Shown one piece after another: positions 1 through 7,304 of a stretch of 64,000 nucleotides of DNA (positions within the stretch are counted from its first letter, which is position 1; each line of letters starts with the position of its first letter). This DNA is from Avimicrobium caecorum (GTDB lineage Bacteria; Bacillota; Clostridia; Oscillospirales; Ruminococcaceae), in NCBI GenBank assembly GCA_904394705.1, contig CAJFNJ010000014.1:1-64000 (forward strand), in the 5' to 3' direction. Both the position numbers and the translations under genes were made by a program. The notes under the pieces are model-generated. The model searched no databases. It saw only the letters and a program-made list of their open reading frames with translations, and was not told the origin of the DNA.

Positions 1-100
1 CGGCGTTCTGGCAGAGGTTCGTAAGAGAGAACACTACGAGAAGCCTTCTGTAAAGCGCAAGAAGAAGTCCGAGGCTGCGCGCAAGCGTAAGTTCAAGTAA
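1..100 (+). CDS. rpsU: 30S ribosomal protein S21, 3' end (partial)
   Basis: The window opens inside this gene. Reading from base 2, the last 32 codons give a very basic tail, GVLAEVRKREHYEKPSVKRK followed by KKSEAARKRKFK and a TAA stop. This matches the C-terminal part of bacterial S21, including the RKREHYEKPS segment and the Lys/Arg-rich end. S21 is a small-subunit protein near the anti-Shine-Dalgarno end of 16S rRNA. The N-terminal half lies outside the window. A hairpin with a T-run follows. Confidence 0.9.
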   Translation, partial: GVLAEVRKREHYEKPSVKRKKKSEAARKRKFK

Positions 101-124
101 GCGTTACTTGATAATACCGTGTTG

Positions 125-153
125 AAGCGAGTGGAGAAATCTGCTCGCTTTTT
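125..153 (+). terminator. Rho-independent terminator after rpsU
   Basis: AAGCGAG (125-131) pairs with CTCGCTT (144-150) and a T-run follows. It ends the S21 transcript just upstream of the hydrolase gene's ribosome binding site. Confidence 0.75.
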
Positions 154-186
154 CATTTGTCCGGAGGTCCCGGAAAAGGAGAAACC

Positions 187-918
187 ATGGAGATGAAACC
201 GATCACCCTCTGCGGCGTGCCGGCACTGGCCTGGGGAAAGGATTCCGACCGGCGCATTCTGGCAGTGCATGGCATGATGTCGCACAAGGCCGATGAACCC
301 ATCCGCCTGCTGGCAGAGGCGGCAGAAAAGCAGGGCATCCAGACGGTGAGCATCGACCTGCCCGGTCATGGCGACCGCAAAGGGGAGATGGCACTCTGCA
401 CCGCCCAGCACTGTGTGCCGGAACTGCATGCGATGCTGGAATCCCTGCTGGAAGAGAGCCGGGAAGTGGGACTGTTCGGCGTCAGCCTGGGCGCCTGCTT
501 CGGCCTGATGGCGGCGGCAGACCTGCCGCTTTGCCAGGCTCTGCTGGTGTCGCCGGTGGTGGATATGCCCGGCCTTATCGAGGGCATGATGCAGGCTGCG
601 GGTGTCACCCCGGAGCAGCTCGAGCGGGAAAAGGTGATCCCGGTGCCGGATGCCCAGCCGCTGGACTGGGAGTATTACTGCTATGTCCGGGAGCACCGGC
701 CTGATTCCTGGACGGTGCCCACAGCGGTGCTGATCGGAGAGCGGGACGAGCTGGAGCCCCCGGCAGTGACCGAAGCCTTCTGCAAGGCGCACGGCTGCGG
801 CCTGGAACAGGTCCCCGGAGCGGGACACTGGCTGCACACACCGGAGGAACTTGCCGTTCTGCGAAGCTGGCTGGAGCAGAACCTCAGCGGTTGCGGAAAG
901 GCGGAAAATCGTATATAA
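187..918 (+). CDS. alpha/beta-hydrolase fold protein
   Basis: A 243-residue cytoplasmic alpha/beta hydrolase of unknown substrate. The nucleophile elbow GVSLG places the catalytic serine at about residue 100. The acid is probably Asp187 in GERDELEP and the base His214 in GAGHWLHTPEEL, giving the expected Ser-Asp-His order. An oxyanion-side HGMMSH motif is near residue 29. ATG 187 is preferred over an upstream in-frame TTG at 157 because AAAGGAG lies 4-10 bases before it. No signal peptide is visible. The gene ends 37 bases before yqeG. Esterase, lipase or thioesterase activity cannot be separated from sequence alone. Confidence 0.8.
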   Translation: MEMKPITLCGVPALAWGKDSDRRILAVHGMMSHKADEPIRLLAEAAEKQGIQTVSIDLPGHGDRKGEMALCTAQHCVPELHAMLESLLEESREVGLFGVSLGACFGLMAAADLPLCQALLVSPVVDMPGLIEGMMQAAGVTPEQLEREKVIPVPDAQPLDWEYYCYVREHRPDSWTVPTAVLIGERDELEPPAVTEAFCKAHGCGLEQVPGAGHWLHTPEELAVLRSWLEQNLSGCGKAENRI

Positions 919-955
919 TAGCGGAAGAATGCCAAGGCTTATCAGGAGGTGGACC

Positions 956-1465
956 ATGTCCCGTTTGCAGCCCGATTACTATATTCCCCATATCACCGGT
1001 GTGACGCTGGAATTCTTACGCCGGCACGGGATACGGGGGCTGATTCTCGATGTGGACAACACCCTCACCACCCATGACGACCCCACACCGCACCCGGATA
1101 TTGCCGCCTGGCTGGACGGGATGCGGCAGGCTGGCGTGGGCATGATGATCGTCTCCAACAACACTGAGGAGCGGGTGCGGCCCTTTGCGGAGATCCTGGG
1201 ACTGCCCTATGTGGCGGACGGCAAAAAGCCCGGCACCGATGGAATGCGGCGGGCAGCGGAAAAGCTCGGCGGTCTGCGCCCGGAAGAGACAGCGGTGATC
1301 GGTGACCAGATCTTCACCGATGTGTGGGGCGGCAACCGGTTCGGAGCGCTCACCATCATGGTGGCGCCGCTGGGGCCGGAGATTGTGCCGTTCATCAAGC
1401 TCAAGCGTGTGGCAGAAAAACTGGTGCTGCGGGGCAGAAAGCCGCGGAAGTTGGAGGAAGTATGA
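956..1465 (+). CDS. yqeG: YqeG-family HAD-type phosphatase
   Basis: A 169-residue HAD superfamily IIIA phosphatase of the YqeG type. HAD motif I is LDVDNTL with Asp32 and Asp34 as nucleophile and acid/base. Motif II is near IVSNNTEER, and motifs III/IV include KPGTDGMRRA and GDQIFTDVWGGNRFG. Family members are thought to be phosphatidylglycerophosphate or small-molecule phosphatases; the substrate here is not determinable. ATG 956 is chosen because AGGAGGTGG ends a few bases upstream; the longer reading frame from 851 runs into the hydrolase gene. Its stop overlaps the next start by four bases (ATGA), so the two genes are translationally coupled. Confidence 0.9.
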   Translation: MSRLQPDYYIPHITGVTLEFLRRHGIRGLILDVDNTLTTHDDPTPHPDIAAWLDGMRQAGVGMMIVSNNTEERVRPFAEILGLPYVADGKKPGTDGMRRAAEKLGGLRPEETAVIGDQIFTDVWGGNRFGALTIMVAPLGPEIVPFIKLKRVAEKLVLRGRKPRKLEEV

Positions 1466-2331
1466 TTCGGTTCGGACCGGCGGGAGCAGCGGACAGCTTT
1501 GCCGCCATGGGTTATAAAAAGACGGCACAGATGCCGGAATATCTGGAGAAGATGGGGCTTACGGCCTTTGAGTACCAGTGCGGACGGGGTGTGCGCATCA
1601 CCGATGAGGCTGCCCGGGCACTGGGAGAGGGCTTCCGGCAGCGGGACATCGCCGTGTCGCTGCATGCGCCCTACTATATCTCCATGTCCTCGCTGGACGA
1701 GGAAAAGCGGCTGGGTAGCCTGCGCTATATTCTTGAGTCGGCCCGGGCAGTGACTGCCATGGGAGGGCGGCGCATTGTGATCCATGCCGGTTCCACTGCC
1801 AAAATGCCCCGGGCGGATGCCCTGGAACTGGCGCTGGACACCTTCCGGCGGGCCATCGCGGCGCTGGACGAAGCCGGGTACAGCCAGGTGATCCCCTGCC
1901 CGGAGGTGATGGGCAAGCTGGGACAGCTCGGGGATCTCTCCGAGGTGCTGGCAATGTGCGGCGTGGACGAACGGATGCTCCCCTGCATCGACTTCGGTCA
2001 CCTCAATGCCCGGACCTTCGGCACTCTCAGAACCCAGGCAGACTATGCCGCAGTGCTGGACGCCATTGAAAATGCCATCGGTCTGGACCGGGCCAGACAG
2101 ATCCACTGCCATTTCTCCAAGATCGAATATACCAAAAACGGCGGGGAAAAACGGCACCTCACCTTTGCGGATACGGTCTATGGTCCGGAGTTCGAGCCGC
2201 TGGCAGAGGAGTTCTATCGCCGGGGATACAGTCCTGTGGTGATCTGCGAATCCGCCGGAACCCAGGCGGAAGACGCGGTATTGATGCAGAATGCCTATCA
2301 AAAGGCGTCTTTAGCCGGGGAAAAGGCGTAA
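1462..2331 (+). CDS. nfo: TIM-barrel endonuclease IV-like protein
   Basis: A 289-residue sugar-phosphate isomerase/AP endonuclease-fold protein that resembles deoxyribonuclease IV. Metal-ligand-like segments occur in the expected order: HAPYYISMSS, VIHAGS, a glutamate in PCPEVMGK, CIDFGHLNA, QIHCHFSKIEY and VICESAGTQAEDA. Nfo cuts abasic sites in base excision repair using three zinc ions. Related TIM-barrel proteins of unknown role are common, so the exact activity is inferred. ATG 1462 overlaps the yqeG stop and follows TTGGAGGAAG. About 90 bases then separate it from efp, which has its own promoter. Confidence 0.75.
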   Translation: MIRFGPAGAADSFAAMGYKKTAQMPEYLEKMGLTAFEYQCGRGVRITDEAARALGEGFRQRDIAVSLHAPYYISMSSLDEEKRLGSLRYILESARAVTAMGGRRIVIHAGSTAKMPRADALELALDTFRRAIAALDEAGYSQVIPCPEVMGKLGQLGDLSEVLAMCGVDERMLPCIDFGHLNARTFGTLRTQADYAAVLDAIENAIGLDRARQIHCHFSKIEYTKNGGEKRHLTFADTVYGPEFEPLAEEFYRRGYSPVVICESAGTQAEDAVLMQNAYQKASLAGEKA

Positions 2332-2347
2332 AAATTCGCCGTTCCCC

Positions 2348-2376
2348 TTGAAATACCAGCGTTTTACTGATAAAAT
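2348..2376 (+). promoter_or_regulatory. sigma-A promoter for efp
   Basis: TTGAAA (2348-2353), a 17-base spacer and TAAAAT (2371-2376) lie 46 bases before the efp start. The match to the housekeeping consensus is good. Confidence 0.6.
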
Positions 2377-2421
2377 TATACTGTTAAAACTTTAAGCACT
2401 AATTGCTTTGGAGGTTCAAAT

Positions 2422-2979
2422 ATGATTTCTGCAGGTGAATTCAGAAACGGCGTTACCTTCGATATCGATGGAACCGTGTTCCAGATCATCGAATTCCAGC
2501 ATGTTAAGCCTGGTAAGGGCGCTGCTTTCGTGAGAACAAAGATCCGTAATGTGATCTCCGGTGCTGTACTGGAGCGTACATTCAACCCCACTGAAAAGTT
2601 CCCCACCGCTTTCATTGAGCGTAAGGATATGCAGTACCTCTACAATGATGAGGCCCTGTATTACTTCATGGACAACGAGAGCTTTGAAACTGTGCCGATC
2701 AACGCTGACAAGCTGGGCGACAACTTCAAGTTCGTCAAGGAAAACACCGACTGCAAGATCCTGTCCTACAAGGGCGTGGTATTCGGTGTAGAGCCTCCGA
2801 ACTTTGTAGAGCTGGAAGTAACCGATACCGATCCTGGTTTCGCCGGCAACACTGCCACCAACGCTACCAAGCCCGCTACTCTGGAGACCGGTGCTGAGAT
2901 CCGTGTGCCGCTGTTCATCAACCCCGGCGACAAGATCCGCATCGACACCCGTACCGGCGAGTACATGGAGCGTGCCTAA
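2422..2979 (+). CDS. efp: translation elongation factor P
   Basis: A 185-residue EF-P of normal length with the three-domain layout. The tip of domain I contains KPGKGAAF, placing the lysine that is modified in many bacteria at residue 32. The C-terminal OB domain ends with FINPGDKIRIDTRTGEYMER, which matches the family signature. EF-P binds the ribosome between P and E sites and relieves stalling at polyproline stretches. This window holds one obvious polyproline-rich client, the FliY linker. The start follows TTTGGAGG. Base usage is typical of a highly expressed gene (GTA, GCT, CGT). Confidence 0.97.
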   Translation: MISAGEFRNGVTFDIDGTVFQIIEFQHVKPGKGAAFVRTKIRNVISGAVLERTFNPTEKFPTAFIERKDMQYLYNDEALYYFMDNESFETVPINADKLGDNFKFVKENTDCKILSYKGVVFGVEPPNFVELEVTDTDPGFAGNTATNATKPATLETGAEIRVPLFINPGDKIRIDTRTGEYMERA

Positions 2980-3060
2980 ACAGAACCCCGGGTTCTGCTG
3001 TCATCACCCTTTCTGCGGGAATCACCCGCTGGGATAAAGGCTGTAAAGGAGGATTTCACA

Positions 3061-3522
3061 ATGACTGTTACAGAAAAGGTTTCCTATCTCAAGGGTCTGG
3101 CCGAGGGGCTGGGCATTGATGAGAATGAGAAGAATGGCAAGGTAATCAAGGCCATTATTGATGTGCTGGACGATCTGGCCTTCACAGTTGCCGATCTTGA
3201 GGACGGCTTCGATGAACTGATCGAGCAGGTTGATGCCATTGACGAGGATCTCGGCAGCCTGGAAGATGATTTCTATGAGGACGAAGACGAGGACGATTAC
3301 GACTACGAGGACGACGATGAGGAACTCGATGACGAGGAACTCTACGAAGTTACCTGCCCCAGCTGCGGCGACACCATCTGTGTAACCGAGGATATGCTGG
3401 ACGAGGGTTCGGTAAATTGTCCCAACTGCGGTGAGCTGCTCGAATTCGATTTCGATGACGAGTGCGACTGCGGCGATGATGACTGTGGCTGCGGCTGCGG
3501 TCACGACCATGACCACGAATAA
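3061..3522 (+). CDS. CD1247-type protein: acidic region and zinc ribbon
   Basis: A 153-residue protein that resembles the Clostridia family with a CD1247 N-terminal domain. Residues 1-65 are helical (KVSYLKGLAEGLGIDENEKN and onward). Residues about 75-105 are almost all Asp, Glu and Tyr. A zinc ribbon follows, with CPSCGD and CPNCGELLEF as its two knuckles, then a Cys/His-rich tail DCGDDDCGCGCGHDHDHE that could bind more metal. The function is unknown. It sits 81 bases after efp and may be cotranscribed. A strong terminator follows the stop. The start follows AAAGGAGG. Confidence 0.8.
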   Translation: MTVTEKVSYLKGLAEGLGIDENEKNGKVIKAIIDVLDDLAFTVADLEDGFDELIEQVDAIDEDLGSLEDDFYEDEDEDDYDYEDDDEELDDEELYEVTCPSCGDTICVTEDMLDEGSVNCPNCGELLEFDFDDECDCGDDDCGCGCGHDHDHE

Positions 3523-3543
3523 TCTCCTCTGATCAGCAGAAAA

Positions 3544-3571
3544 AGCCCTTCCCATCGGGAAGGGCTTTTTT
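3544..3571 (+). terminator. Strong Rho-independent terminator
   Basis: AGCCCTTCCC (3544-3553) pairs perfectly with GGGAAGGGCT (3557-3566) across a three-base loop, followed by a run of T. It ends the efp/CD1247 transcription unit. Confidence 0.9.
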
Positions 3572-4041
3572 ATGTCCGCGAAGCAGGTCAGCTCAGGGTA
3601 TATCCTGTGGAAAACCGGCCCGGAGCCGGTCAGGCATAGCCACAGCGGAGAGCGTCCGGCTTTTGACTGCACCCCCACCGGGATTGGCAAAGCACACAGG
3701 CGGCAAGTTTCATCAGGCCGGGGAATACGCCGTCGTCGGCAGTATGGGGGAGAACAGACTCCCTCAGCCAGTGCCCATTCCAAAGAAATTCCCGGGGATA
3801 GTGTGGAAAAGATCAGGCTGCCCAGGCGGTGCCTGCTCCAAAGAGATTCCCGGGAGCAGTGCAGGAGGAGGCAGCCTGCCCCAGAAAGGTCTGTTCCAAA
3901 GAAACATCTAAGAAATAGTGCGGGGAAGGTCAGGCTGCTCCAGGCTGCGCCTGTTCCGAAGAAATCGCCGGGACAGGACAGACCGGCGGCATTAGTCCCG
4001 AAGCGTCCGCCTGGGGCAGCAGCCCGCAGACACCCGCACAG
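3572..4041. repeat. Non-coding stretch with degenerate tandem repeats
   Basis: About 470 bases without a convincing gene. Four degenerate direct repeats begin at 3778 (58 bases), 3836 (58), 3894 (60) and 3954 (partial). Each opens with a variant of TTCCAAAGAAATTCCCGGG. The first three carry an AGTG-type core, a CAGGCTG or CAGCCTG block and end in a CTG-like triplet. An open frame of 179 codons runs through it (3572-4111), but it lacks a ribosome binding site, has an Arg/Pro-rich non-protein-like composition, and runs into the downstream peptidase gene on the other strand. Confidence 0.6.
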
Positions 4042-4078
4042 AAAAACACCCGGAAGGTCATCGGGCCCTCCGGGTGTT
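4042..4078 (-). terminator. Terminator of the S9 peptidase gene
   Basis: Read on the minus strand, AACACCCGGA (4078-4069) pairs with TCCGGGTGTT (4054-4045), followed by T residues (plus-strand A-run 4042-4046). It lies 18 bases after the peptidase stop. Confidence 0.8.
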
Positions 4079-4095
4079 CTGTTATGTAAGGGAGA

Positions 4096-6033
4096 TTACT
4101 TCTTCAGGTAGGTTTCGAACCACCGCAGAATCTCCTTCAGGCGGCGCTGCCGGTGCAGGGGCTTGCCCGACCGGGACAGCTCATGGTTTTCGCCCTTGAA
4201 GAGCACCATTTCACTGGTGACGCCGTGGTACTTCAGAGCCGCGAACATCTCAAAGCCCTGGGAGAGCGGGCAGTTGTAGTCCTCCAGCGAGTGGATGAAC
4301 AGGGTCGGGGTCTTGACATAGGGGGCATACTTGAGAGGCGCATGGTCCCACATCCGGTCCAGACCGTTCCAGGGAGTGGCGGCGAATTCCTTGGCATCGA
4401 AGGTGTAGCCGATGCAGGAGTTGCCGAAGTCACTGATGGGGTTGCAGAAGGACCGCTGGGATACTGCTGCGGCAAACCGGGTGGTATTGCCGATGATCCA
4501 GTTGGTCATATAGCCGCCGTAGCTGCCGCCCAGCACACCCAGACGGTTCTTGTCGATCTGCGGGCAGCATTCCAGTACATGGTCGGTGAACTCCATGAAG
4601 TCCTCAAAGTCCACAGTGCCGTACTTGTTCTTGATGTCGGCGAACTTGGCGCCCCGGCCATCCGAACCGCGGGGGTTGCAGAAGAATACGAAGTACCCCT
4701 GACCAGCCAGCATCTGCATCTCATGGACGAACAGCTCGCCCCAGGCTACACAGGGACCGCCGTGCATCGAGAGCAGCGCCGGATAGCTCTTGTTCTCATC
4801 ATAGCCGAAGGGCTTGATGATCCAGCCATCAATGCGGGTGCCCTGGGAGTTCACAAAGCCGCAGTATTCCGGTTCGCCCACATACTTGCCGGAGAGGGCA
4901 TGGGTGTTGAGCCGGGTGAGCTGACGGATCTTGCCGTCCTTCCAGCACCACAGTTCCTGGAGCTTGCCCTTCTTCATGGCGGTGAAGAGAACAGTGTCGC
5001 CGCAGACTGCCACGCCGTCCACCGCGCCGTCAAACGGGAACAGCACTTCCATGGTGCCGTCCGGGCCCAGCAGCTTGGGGAAGCAGGTCTTTTCCACGGT
5101 GGAGAGATAGAGCAGCTTGCCCTGGTACTCTGCCATGGAAGAGGAGCGTCCGTACCGGCAGTCGGTGGTGATATTGCAGCCGATGGTATAGTCGTTGTCC
5201 AGGATCTTTTCGAGCTTGCCGCCCTTGAGAATGTACCAGTCATTCTTCTCGGTGCCGCCCATCTTGTCGCAGAAGGAGGCGGCCACATACAGCTCGCCGC
5301 CGGCGCACTTGATCTGACCGATGCGCATCTTGTCCTGGGGCAGCAGTTCCTTCACCTTGCCGGTGAGCACATCCAGCTCATACAGACCGCTCTTGTCCAG
5401 CTTCATCTGGGTGTACTCGGCGCCGGTGTACCACACCTTCTTGCCGTCCGCCGAAACAGCGGTATTGCCCAGAGCAAACTTCTCACCGGTGATACGCTTC
5501 TTCTCGCCGGTCTTTTTATTATAAAGGAAGAGGGTGTCCCGGTGACCGCTCACGTAGCCCACGCCATTATCCCAGAAGGGCAGCTCACCGACCTTGATGT
5601 AATCCTCTTCGGCCTTGCGCTCCTCCTCAGTCATATCCTCAGGGTAGTTGGTGTCGATGTCAGCGTTCACCAGATAGAGGTCGCCGCAGAGCTTTTCCAG
5701 CTTGTTTACCGCCCAGGGCAGGGTGAAGGCCGGTTCAGTCTTTCCGGTGTCCATCTCCAGGTACTCATAGTCGGTGGTGCCGGGCTTTTTGCCGGGCTTC
5801 TGACAGAGCAGAGTGCCTGCCTTTTCAAAGAGGAAGGCGCCGGCCTTGCCATGGCTGGTGAGCTTTTCGGTCTTGCCGGTGAAGGGGTCCACCTGCCACA
5901 GATTCTTCTTATAGCCGTTGGAGCGGGTGTCCTGGACCGCAACCGTAAAGACAGCCCGGTTTTCAAACGGGGAAACGGTGATTCCCGACAGGAACCGGTA
6001 CCCCAGCAGATCTTCCATAAGGATCGGATTCAT
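4096..6033 (-). CDS. S9 family peptidase (acylaminoacyl/prolyl oligopeptidase type)
   Basis: A 645-residue cytoplasmic serine peptidase with an N-terminal beta-propeller (about 1-380) and a C-terminal alpha/beta-hydrolase domain. The serine lies in GGSYGGYMTNW near residue 502. The aspartate is probably in SLEDYNCP near 584 and the histidine in GENHELSRSGKP near 616. Family members cleave short peptides or acylated amino acids because the propeller excludes folded proteins. The adjacent divergent opp operon imports peptides, so this enzyme may break down the cargo; that link is inferred. GGAGGG lies just before ATG 6033. No signal peptide is seen. Confidence 0.9.
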   Translation of the reverse strand: MNPILMEDLLGYRFLSGITVSPFENRAVFTVAVQDTRSNGYKKNLWQVDPFTGKTEKLTSHGKAGAFLFEKAGTLLCQKPGKKPGTTDYEYLEMDTGKTEPAFTLPWAVNKLEKLCGDLYLVNADIDTNYPEDMTEEERKAEEDYIKVGELPFWDNGVGYVSGHRDTLFLYNKKTGEKKRITGEKFALGNTAVSADGKKVWYTGAEYTQMKLDKSGLYELDVLTGKVKELLPQDKMRIGQIKCAGGELYVAASFCDKMGGTEKNDWYILKGGKLEKILDNDYTIGCNITTDCRYGRSSSMAEYQGKLLYLSTVEKTCFPKLLGPDGTMEVLFPFDGAVDGVAVCGDTVLFTAMKKGKLQELWCWKDGKIRQLTRLNTHALSGKYVGEPEYCGFVNSQGTRIDGWIIKPFGYDENKSYPALLSMHGGPCVAWGELFVHEMQMLAGQGYFVFFCNPRGSDGRGAKFADIKNKYGTVDFEDFMEFTDHVLECCPQIDKNRLGVLGGSYGGYMTNWIIGNTTRFAAAVSQRSFCNPISDFGNSCIGYTFDAKEFAATPWNGLDRMWDHAPLKYAPYVKTPTLFIHSLEDYNCPLSQGFEMFAALKYHGVTSEMVLFKGENHELSRSGKPLHRQRRLKEILRWFETYLKK

Positions 6034-6242
6034 ACTTTTCCCTCCATTGTATATTCATTAGGTTTATACATTCACCTATGCATACTGTGAAAATCCGCAG
6101 GATTTTTCGCATAATCCATACATATATGCACAGGCGGCTGCTCCAGCCGGTCTTTTATGGGAAAATACCGGCACTTACAGCGGTTTACAATGGGGATTGT
6201 ACCACGAAGCCCAAAAAAATGCAAGCAGAAAGTACATGATTT

Positions 6243-6260
6243 GTTGAATATTTATTCAAA
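6243..6260. promoter_or_regulatory. ArgR/AhrC operator (ARG box), perfect match
   Basis: The sequence TTGAATATTTATTCAA fits the ARG box pattern TGAAT-N4(A/T)-ATTCA without mismatch (core 6245-6258). It ends 8 bases before the opp -35 element. ARG boxes bind the arginine-sensing repressor ArgR/AhrC. That the regulator acts here is inferred from the motif and its position. Confidence 0.6.
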
Positions 6261-6266
6261 AAATCC

Positions 6267-6295
6267 TTGACAAACTGCCCTTGCCGGTATATTAT
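6267..6295 (+). promoter_or_regulatory. sigma-A promoter for oppBCDFA
   Basis: A perfect -35 TTGACA (6267-6272), a 17-base spacer and TATTAT (6290-6295). It is the strongest-looking promoter in the window and lies 56 bases before oppB. Confidence 0.75.
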
Positions 6296-6318
6296 ATATA
6301 ACATACATTCCAAACCGA

Positions 6319-6336
6319 TTTGCATAATTATTCAAA
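6319..6336. promoter_or_regulatory. Second ArgR-type box in the opp leader
   Basis: TGCAT-AATT-ATTCA (6321-6334) matches the ARG box core with one mismatch. It lies between the -10 element and the oppB ribosome binding site, about 76 bases centre-to-centre from the upstream box. Confidence 0.45.
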
Positions 6337-6350
6337 CTGGAGGTAGTTCA

Positions 6351-7283
6351 GTGCTTCGTTATACACTCAAGCGCCTGGCGGTGGGAATTCTCACCCTGGC
6401 GGCACTCGCAACCATTACATTCTTCCTGATGAAGATCATACCCGGTTCCCCCTTCGGCGGTGAACTGGCCCAGCTCTCCCCGGAGGTGCGGGAGATGCTC
6501 TATGCCCAGTACAATCTGGATAAGTCCATCCCGGAGCAGTTCCTGATCTACCTGCAGAACGCCGTCACCGGTGACTTCGGCGATTCCATGACCCGGAAGG
6601 GCACAGCCGTTACCACCATCATCGCCCGGTGCCTGCCGGCAACTATGAAGCTGGGTCTGGTGGCCTTCATCATCGCCATCACCGTCGGCGTCACCCTGGG
6701 CATTGTCGCTGCCTTCACCAAGCGCAAGTGGGTGGAAAACCTGGTGATGTTCGTTGCCACCATCGGCATCAGCGTTCCCAGCTTCCTGTACGCCATGCTC
6801 CTGATGATCGTCTTTGGTGTCATCCTCGGCTGGCTGCCCATCATCGGCCTCAAGACTCCGCTGCACTACATCATGCCGGCCTTCTCGCTGGCGCTCTATC
6901 CCATCTCGATGATCACCCGTCTGGTGCGCAGCAGCATGAAGGAAGTCATGAAGCAGGATTACATCGTCCTGGCCCGGTCCAAGGGTACACCGATGATCAA
7001 GGTGATCCTGGGCCACGCCCTCAAGAACTGCCTGATCCCGGTTGTAACCTATGCCGGTCCGCTGCTGGCCTTCCTGATTACCGGTTCCTTCGTGATCGAG
7101 AGCCTGTTCTCCATTCCCGGCATCGGTTCGGAGTTTGTCAACAGTGTTACCAACCGTGACTACACCATGATCATGGCACTGACCATCCTGTTTGGTTCGT
7201 TCATTATTATTGTCAATATCCTCACTGACCTTCTGGTGGCCTTTATCGACCCGAGAGTCAAGCTGGAAAAGAAAGCCTCGTAA
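6351..7283 (+). CDS. oppB: Oligopeptide ABC transporter permease OppB
   Basis: A 310-residue inner-membrane permease of the OppB/DppB family. The N-terminal helix (MLRYTLKRLAVGILTLAALA) and the family segment PGSPFGGELAQLSPEVREML are present. Five further hydrophobic segments follow, and the cytoplasmic loop ARSKGTPMIKVILGHALKN is the EAA motif that contacts the ATPases. The start is GTG 6351, behind TGGAGGTAG; a longer frame from TTG 6267 would begin inside the -35 box. It is the first gene of oppBCDFA. A dipeptide or nickel transporter of the same family cannot be excluded, but OppA and two ATPases point to peptides. Confidence 0.92.
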   Translation: MLRYTLKRLAVGILTLAALATITFFLMKIIPGSPFGGELAQLSPEVREMLYAQYNLDKSIPEQFLIYLQNAVTGDFGDSMTRKGTAVTTIIARCLPATMKLGLVAFIIAITVGVTLGIVAAFTKRKWVENLVMFVATIGISVPSFLYAMLLMIVFGVILGWLPIIGLKTPLHYIMPAFSLALYPISMITRLVRSSMKEVMKQDYIVLARSKGTPMIKVILGHALKNCLIPVVTYAGPLLAFLITGSFVIESLFSIPGIGSEFVNSVTNRDYTMIMALTILFGSFIIIVNILTDLLVAFIDPRVKLEKKAS

Positions 7284-7304
7284 GAAGGGAGCCTGGAGAG
7301 AAAA

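Larger units (their letters stand above)
6034..6350. promoter_or_regulatory. Divergent control region, S9 peptidase / opp operon
   Basis: This 317-base AT-rich gap holds the starts of two divergent units. On the peptidase side there is a palindrome, AAAATCC-GCA-GGATTTT (6090-6106), and repeated TATACATTCA-like and CATACATATATGCA-like words, but no clear promoter hexamers. On the opp side there is a strong sigma-A promoter and two ArgR-type boxes, listed separately. Confidence 0.5.

Noticed and set aside
3778..3996. CRISPR array
   Set aside because: Units are adjacent and degenerate over their full length, with no conserved repeat/variable spacer pattern and no cas genes nearby.
3572..4111. 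179-codon plus-strand open frame in the repeat gap
   Set aside because: Arg/Pro-rich translation, no ribosome binding site, and it runs through a terminator into the next gene's end; better read as non-coding repeats.
4153..6090. 645-codon plus-strand open frame opposite the S9 peptidase
   Set aside because: The peptidase has a full catalytic triad and ribosome binding site; this frame has none.
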